Source: an uncultured Clostridia bacterium
GTDB lineage: Bacteria > Bacillota > Clostridia > Oscillospirales > Oscillospiraceae
Assembly (NCBI GenBank): GCA_932222125.1
Contig: CAKNZJ010000265.1
Coordinates: 28,754-92,753, forward strand
Direction: 5' to 3'
DNA length: 64,000 nt
This document shows, piece by piece, positions 59,658-64,000 of this stretch. Position 1 is the first letter of the stretch; each line of letters begins with the position of its first letter. The notes under the pieces were generated by a model. The model did not search any database. It worked only from the letters and a program-made list of their open reading frames with translations, and was not told the origin of the DNA. The translations under genes and the position numbers were made by a program.

Positions 59658-61130
59658 ATGTCCCATCCCATGACCCCTGCCGCCGTCCATAAACAGTATG
59701 ACGAGGGAATGACCGCCTTTCGCCGCCAGCTTTCCGACCCTGGCGCCCGGGTGGCCTTTGGCCGGGAGGCCGATGGCTTCATGCGGGAGTGTGCCTGTGG
59801 ACTGTGGCGCACCGACCGTGGGCTGACCCCTCTTCATGTGGAATATTTTAACGCCATCTATGCAAAGGGCAACCCTGTTCCCACCGCGCTGTACTGGGAA
59901 CTGGCCGCCTCAGTGGAAGGCTACCCCGGCTTTACCCTACCCGGCTTCTTTCGCCGGATGGTACAGGCGGATCTGGAGCGGGGCAAAAGCCAGAGCCGCC
60001 GGTTTGTGGACACCTTCACACTCATGCTGCTTCTGTTTGCCGCTGTGGACGGCAAGGTCAGCGAGGCCGAAGCCGGCTTTGTCAACTCCTGCGCCAGTTC
60101 ATTATCCTCTTACTGTGACCATGCCGGGGTCGCTGGGGGCCAGTCCAATCTGGACGTGAGTGAATTCGTAGCCCGCCGCACCGATGGCTCTCCCATCAAG
60201 ACCGGTCGCCCGGAGGATGGGCCCATCTCTCCCGCCTCTGCCCCGCAGCCTCAGAACGAAGCAGCCCAGGCCCCCGGTCAGTCTCAGCCCACACTGGACG
60301 AATTGCTGGCCCAGTTGGACGGGCTGTGCGGTTTGGAAAAGGTAAAGAAAGACGTAAAGGGCCTCATCAATCTGGTCAAGGTCCGTAAGCTGCGTCAAGC
60401 GGCGGAACTTCCCATCCCTCCCATGTCCCTCCACCTGGTCTTTATGGGCAATCCCGGCACCGGGAAAACCACGGTGGCCCGTCTGCTGGCCAAAATCTAC
60501 CATGCCATTGGTGTGCTGTCAAGGGGCCAGCTGATCGAGGTAGATCGCTCGGGTCTGGTGGCCGGCTTTGTGGGACAAACCGCCCTCAAAGCGCAAGAGG
60601 TGATTGAGAAAGCCATCGGGGGCGTTCTGTTTATTGATGAGGCATACGCACTCACTAACCAAGATTCTCCCAACGACTTCGGGCAGGAGGCGGTGGAGGT
60701 GCTGTTGAAGGGCATGGAAGACCACCGAAATCATCTGATCGTCATTGTAGCGGGCTACACCGATCTTATGACTGATTTCATCCGCTCCAACCCTGGTCTG
60801 GAAAGCCGGTTCAATAAGTATATTCACTTTGAAGATTACGACGGCGGCCAACTTGCAGATATCTTCCGCTCCATGTGTCAGGCAAACGGATATCGTCTGG
60901 AGGCAGAGGCTGACAGCGCCGTGGTGGAAGCCTTCCAAACGATGTATGCCCATCGGGATGAGAACTTTGGCAATGCCCGGGATGTGCGCAACATATTTGA
61001 GGCTTCCGTAGCCCGCCAAGCCAATCGTCTGGCTGCCATAGACACCCCCTCCAAGGAAGATCTCATGTCCTTGACTATAGCGGACCTGGATTTGGAGGAG
61101 GAAGTCCCCTCTGAAAAAAATGAAAGTTAG
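59658..61130 (+). CDS. CbxX/CfxQ (SpoVK-like) AAA ATPase with N-terminal helical domain
   Basis: A 490-residue AAA+ protein. Residues 1-170 are a helical domain with a TerB-like acidic turn (AVDGKVSEAEAGF); a disordered Pro/Gln linker follows. The ATPase has Walker A GNPGTGKT (264-271), Walker B GVLFIDEA (about 322) and the C-terminal sensor region GNARDVRNIFE. CbxX/SpoVK relatives remodel protein complexes, in some species during sporulation. ATG 59658 after GGAG; GTG 59649 is too close to the site. Confidence 0.88.
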   Translation: MSHPMTPAAVHKQYDEGMTAFRRQLSDPGARVAFGREADGFMRECACGLWRTDRGLTPLHVEYFNAIYAKGNPVPTALYWELAASVEGYPGFTLPGFFRRMVQADLERGKSQSRRFVDTFTLMLLLFAAVDGKVSEAEAGFVNSCASSLSSYCDHAGVAGGQSNLDVSEFVARRTDGSPIKTGRPEDGPISPASAPQPQNEAAQAPGQSQPTLDELLAQLDGLCGLEKVKKDVKGLINLVKVRKLRQAAELPIPPMSLHLVFMGNPGTGKTTVARLLAKIYHAIGVLSRGQLIEVDRSGLVAGFVGQTALKAQEVIEKAIGGVLFIDEAYALTNQDSPNDFGQEAVEVLLKGMEDHRNHLIVIVAGYTDLMTDFIRSNPGLESRFNKYIHFEDYDGGQLADIFRSMCQANGYRLEAEADSAVVEAFQTMYAHRDENFGNARDVRNIFEASVARQANRLAAIDTPSKEDLMSLTIADLDLEEEVPSEKNES

Positions 61131-61133
61131 CTC

Positions 61134-61162
61134 TTGCCTTCGCCGGGAAATTGTAGTATAAT
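61134..61162 (+). promoter_or_regulatory. Promoter of tRNA-Leu
   Basis: TTGCCT (61134-61139), 17-bp spacer, TATAAT (61157-61162), immediately after the AAA gene stop. Confidence 0.75.
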
Positions 61163-61174
61163 TCTCTCATATTT

Positions 61175-61261
61175 GCCGGTGTGTTGGAATTGGTAGACGA
61201 GGCGGACTCAAAATCCGTTGCCAGCGATGGCGTGTGGGTTCGAGTCCCACCACCGGCACCA
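61175..61261 (+). tRNA. tRNA-Leu (anticodon CAA)
   Basis: Class II tRNA of 87 nt with a long variable arm: acceptor GCCGGTG/CACCGGC, anticodon loop CTCAAAA giving CAA, T-arm GGTTCGAGTCC and encoded CCA at 61259-61261. It reads UUG. The integrative element begins next to it. Confidence 0.96.
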
Positions 61262-61263
61262 TG

Positions 61264-61311
61264 GCGAGTGTTCTTACAGCATTTGAAAGGCTGTAAGAAC
61301 ACTCGCTTTTT
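61264..61311 (+). terminator. Terminator of tRNA-Leu
   Basis: 17-bp perfect arms (61264-61280 and 61290-61306), 9-nt loop and five T. The stop codon of the recombinase gene on the other strand lies in the T-run. Confidence 0.93.
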
Positions 61312-63019
61312 ATACAGCGAGTTCACAGGGGGCGTAGTTGACAACTACGCCTTTTCTTGTATTTACGGACACTTCCGGGATCGGCAGGGGCAGTACCGTT
61401 GGAATCTCAATCGTTCCGACGCAGTTATAGTGGATGCGAAGCCGCTGCTCCCATACGCCGTCGATCTTCTCAGCATTGAACACTTCAATCTTCTCAACCA
61501 GTTCGTTCAGCATCCGGGGCGTCAGTTTTCGCGCCCTGGTGTACTTGCGGACAAGACCGATAAACATATCCGTTGTCATGGAACGGCTGCTCTGCTTCTC
61601 TATCTCGGAGCGGAGCTTTTTTATTTTCTCCGCCAGTTCCTTTTGCTCGTCCTCATACCGCCGGGACATTTTTGCGAAGCGATCATCGGAGAGCTTGCCG
61701 GAAACATTGTCCTCATAGATGCGCTCAAAAAGGCCGTCCAATTCTTCATCACGGGCAAGGAGCGTTTTCAGCTCTTTTTCCTTTAGCTTGCGGTCTGTCT
61801 GTTCCGCCTGCTGGGAATGACCAATTACCGCTTTTACAAATTCGTCCTCATAGAGGCTGGCGAATTTCGTTAAGCGCCGTATCTCTCCCAGCACTACTTC
61901 CTCCAGGAAGTCTACGCGGACATAATGGGTAGAGGTGCAGGTGCCGCGATTGCCCTTGTAGTTGGAGCAGTTGAAATACTTGATCTCCGGATTGCCCTGA
62001 TTGAAGTGAAAGTGAAGGTTACTGCCGCAATCGGCGCAGACCAACAGGCCGGAAAACATATTGTGTTCTCCATTGTTGGTGCGGCGCTTACGGATTTTGC
62101 CCCGCTTCTGCTGCACCTGCTCATACACAGCACGCTCGATGATCGCCTCATGGACGTCCTGGAACACCACCCAATTCTCACGGTCATTGTCGATTCGCTT
62201 CTTATTCTTGTAGGATTTGGAATAAGTTTTGAAATTGAGAATGTCACCACAGTATTCCTGCAGGGAGAGAATTTTGGTTATTGTGGAGCTGTTCCACTTG
62301 GTAGGCGGCTGCTGTTTGCCCTTGCCGGGGCGTTTGATGCCCTTCGTGAGCCAGTAGGCTCGCGGGGTCAGGACATCGTCCTTTTCAAGCTGGGCGGCAA
62401 TCTGCTCTGTTCCGAACCCCTCCAAAGTCATGCTGTAAACGCGGCGCACAACCTGGGCTGCCTCGTCATCCACGATCCAATGCTTCGGATCATTCGGGTC
62501 CTTGATGTAACCATATGGAGGCTGGCCCATCGGCTCACCGGCATTGCCCTTGATCTTATTGCTGATGCGCCGCTTTTTGCTGATATCGCGGGCATACCAC
62601 TCGTTGAACAGGTTGCGGATCGGGGCAAGCTCATTTTCGCCCTCCGCCGTGTCGATGTTATCCGAAACGGCCACCAGGCGAATATCATGGTCCGGGAAAA
62701 ATTCTTCCGTCAGCCGTCCGACCTCAATGTAGTTTCGCCCCAGGCGGGAAAGGTCTTTGACAAAGACGGCGGCGGCTTTTCCCTGTTCCAACTGGCGGAT
62801 CATTTCTACAAAACCAGGGCGGTCCATCGTCACGCCGGAAATGCCGTCATCCAGGAAATGAACCAGATTTGTGTAGCCTTTTTCCTTTGCGACTTTGGCA
62901 AGCAGCTTCTTTTGATTGCCGATGCTGTAGCTTTCGCCTTCAAGATTATCGTCACGGGAAAGTCTTTCATAGAGAAAGGCGGTCACGTCACGGGATTTTT
63001 TGTTATTCGGCTGTTTCAT
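61310..63019 (-). CDS. Large serine recombinase (integrase) of an integrative element
   Basis: A 569-residue serine recombinase. The resolvase domain (about 12-160) has catalytic Ser21 in YERLSRDDN and the DLSRLGRNY helix; a recombinase domain (about 190-300), a zinc ribbon (CADCGS...CSNYKGNRGTC) and a coiled coil follow; the C-terminal part resembles DUF4368. This build is typical of Tn1549/Tn4451-like elements. GGAGG precedes ATG 63019. It sits with its 3' end against tRNA-Leu. Confidence 0.94.
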   Translation of the reverse strand: MKQPNNKKSRDVTAFLYERLSRDDNLEGESYSIGNQKKLLAKVAKEKGYTNLVHFLDDGISGVTMDRPGFVEMIRQLEQGKAAAVFVKDLSRLGRNYIEVGRLTEEFFPDHDIRLVAVSDNIDTAEGENELAPIRNLFNEWYARDISKKRRISNKIKGNAGEPMGQPPYGYIKDPNDPKHWIVDDEAAQVVRRVYSMTLEGFGTEQIAAQLEKDDVLTPRAYWLTKGIKRPGKGKQQPPTKWNSSTITKILSLQEYCGDILNFKTYSKSYKNKKRIDNDRENWVVFQDVHEAIIERAVYEQVQQKRGKIRKRRTNNGEHNMFSGLLVCADCGSNLHFHFNQGNPEIKYFNCSNYKGNRGTCTSTHYVRVDFLEEVVLGEIRRLTKFASLYEDEFVKAVIGHSQQAEQTDRKLKEKELKTLLARDEELDGLFERIYEDNVSGKLSDDRFAKMSRRYEDEQKELAEKIKKLRSEIEKQSSRSMTTDMFIGLVRKYTRARKLTPRMLNELVEKIEVFNAEKIDGVWEQRLRIHYNCVGTIEIPTVLPLPIPEVSVNTRKGVVVNYAPCELAV

Positions 63020-63117
63020 AAGTCCTCCTTCCGTCAAGGCAGTCGAATAGCAAATATACTTGTACGAACACATTATACCGCCATTTGCTGCCTCTGTCAG
63101 CCGGGTTTGAAAGCTAT

Positions 63118-63303
63118 TTACAGCTTTTCACTCTCGGACTTCATCAGGCGAAGGAGAACGCTGCCCAGGGTATCCGGGCTTTCCTTTTTGAAAACCGGCT
63201 CAACAACGAACGACCGATTGCCAATGTGATAGGTCGTTTTTGTATTTATAGGATTTTTCTCTGGCCTGTTGATCTTGCCGGGATTTGTAGCTTTATCTTG
63301 CAT
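63118..63303 (-). CDS. TnpW-like small transposon protein
   Basis: A 61-residue protein of the TnpW type found next to large serine recombinases of Tn4451-like elements: YHIGNRSFVVEPVF followed by an SPDTLGSVLLRLMKSE helix. The ATG at 63303 follows GGGGA. TnpW has no proven role but is a reliable marker of this element family. Confidence 0.8.
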   Translation of the reverse strand: MQDKATNPGKINRPEKNPINTKTTYHIGNRSFVVEPVFKKESPDTLGSVLLRLMKSESEKL

Positions 63304-63718
63304 GATAAAATCCCCTTTCAGAAAGATAGCAATGAAAGAGGCAAAACGGACGGCTGCTGGCACAGCTCCACGGGAGTCTCACCCCGGCCCATACTGATGG
63401 GTGCGGCGCACAATGCTTTGTGGGCGTTCAATGCGCGAGTATCTTTGACCCTATTCGTGTGTCATCGCCCGCAAGCTGCCACGCTTGCTTTGCGGTCTGG
63501 TGCTGTTCGCTCGCCCGTTGCAGTGGTCCCGTCCTGCGGACTTGAAACAAGGTCATGGCGCACCGGCCGTATGGCTCGGCACAAACAGGAATGTATCCGT
63601 TTGCCTTATACTGCGGCGTTGGCCTCCCAACGGGCTTTCTTTGTCAAGGTGCTGCCTTCGGCCACGAAAGAGAGAAACAGGGAAAGGGTAAGCTGTTTCC
63701 GCTTTCAGACCGGGCTTG
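63304..63718. other. Non-coding stretch of the integrative element
   Basis: 415 bp without a convincing gene between TnpW and the small regulator. Overlapping plus-strand frames exist but look like chance readings. It may hold leader or regulatory sequence for the minus-strand genes. Confidence 0.45.
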
Positions 63719-63955
63719 TCAGCTCATGCTGACAATGGAATGAATGAGCTTGATCTCCAATCGGCGCTTCATGTACTCGTCCACCCGAACATGGGGCTGA
63801 CCGTCAGGATCGTAAAGCGTCCGCGTGCAGAGCTTATTGATATAGCCCTCATAATACCGGAGTACCTGATCCACAGCCTGAGAGTCCCCGTCACGGGCGG
63901 CGTCGATCACCGAAAGAGGAAGAAGCTCCTTGCCCTTGTAAGTGGGTTTCTTCAT
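63719..63955 (-). CDS. Small helix-turn-helix regulator of the integrative element
   Basis: A 78-residue helical protein with LSVIDAARDGDSQAVDQVLRYYEGYINKL, matching the HTH_16-type regulators (Orf7-like) of Tn916/Tn1549 elements. GGGAGG precedes the ATG at 63955. It probably controls the element's transfer or excision genes. An upstream frame (63960-64000) ends just before it and may be the 3' end of a sigma-like gene. Confidence 0.8.
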   Translation of the reverse strand: MKKPTYKGKELLPLSVIDAARDGDSQAVDQVLRYYEGYINKLCTRTLYDPDGQPHVRVDEYMKRRLEIKLIHSIVSMS

Positions 63956-63959
63956 ACCT

Positions 63960-64000
63960 TCAACCTCCCTTCGGCATGAGTGCGGCCAACTTGATCCGCA
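63960..64000 (-). CDS. Possible 3' end of a gene cut by the right edge
   Basis: An open frame enters from the right edge and ends with RIKLAALMPKGG at a TGA directly before the ribosome site of the regulator gene. In related elements a sigma-70-like gene lies here. Only 12 codons are visible. Confidence 0.35.
   Translation of the reverse strand, partial: RIKLAALMPKGG

Larger units (their letters stand above)
61310..64000 (-). mobile_element. Left part of an integrative (conjugative) element
   Basis: Serine recombinase, TnpW-type protein and a small regulator in the order seen at the end of Tn4451/Tn1549-like elements. The rest lies beyond the right edge, so conjugation and cargo genes are not visible. 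Confidence 0.85.

Noticed and set aside
61925..63229. Long plus-strand ORF of 434 codons opposite the serine recombinase
   Set aside because: Antisense shadow of the recombinase gene, whose minus-strand frame has all catalytic motifs and a ribosome site.
1..64000. CRISPR array
   Set aside because: No regularly spaced direct repeats were seen anywhere in the window.

Overview
The window reads as a chromosomal segment of a spore-forming, gut-type clostridium, probably of the Flavonifractor/Intestinimonas/Lawsonibacter group of Oscillospiraceae. That placement is inferred from the GC-rich Firmicute-style genes, strong GGAGG ribosome sites, the spoIIAA-spoIIAB-sigF sporulation operon, HrcA/CIRCE heat-shock control, a T-box and the PBSX-type phage genes. 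No 16S gene is present to confirm it.

Left part (1-11.1 kb): the end of der, an rpmF operon, an unknown membrane protein, an S66 carboxypeptidase, an ECF transporter S component, a hydrolase, a compact phaJ-phaE-phaC operon for polyhydroxyalkanoate synthesis, an AT-rich acetyltransferase and a stand-alone mreB. Behind mreB lies an unannotated roughly 330-nt transcription unit with a perfect consensus promoter and terminator hairpins: a candidate non-coding RNA.

Phage-like element (11.16-24.25 kb, minus strand): a compact 13-kb operon with terminase, capsid, portal, prohead protease, connectors, contractile sheath and tube, a tail-assembly chaperone with a -1 frameshift site, LysM, hub, spike and baseplate genes. 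All are intact and often overlap by 4 bp. There is no integrase, repressor, holin, endolysin, tail fibre or long tape measure. It sits between mreB and rlmH, transcribed with the host genes. It looks like a domesticated, very short-tailed contractile particle, possibly a gene-transfer-agent-like system, and is the most interesting item here.

Middle part (24.4-54 kb): rlmH, a WalJ-type hydrolase and murA; htpG with a CIRCE operator; valS behind a T-box leader; the spoIIA operon; a glycosyltransferase; recR and rpe with a structured GC-rich RNA-like leader; threonine ammonia-lyase; an XpaC-TelA-TPM envelope cluster; a Na/Pi transporter; an AlgI/AlgJ-type O-acetylation pair; an SPFH/NfeD pair; an rRNA methyltransferase; a lipid kinase; groES-groEL with a perfect CIRCE.

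Right part (54-64 kb): an HAD phosphatase, a three-gene cassette with a sigma-region-4-like protein, tRNA-Thr and tRNA-Tyr, a hydrolase near a LexA-like box, surface and regulatory proteins, a CbxX-type AAA ATPase and tRNA-Leu. The stop codon of a large serine recombinase lies in the terminator of that tRNA-Leu. The recombinase, TnpW and a small regulator form the start of an integrative element that runs off the right edge.
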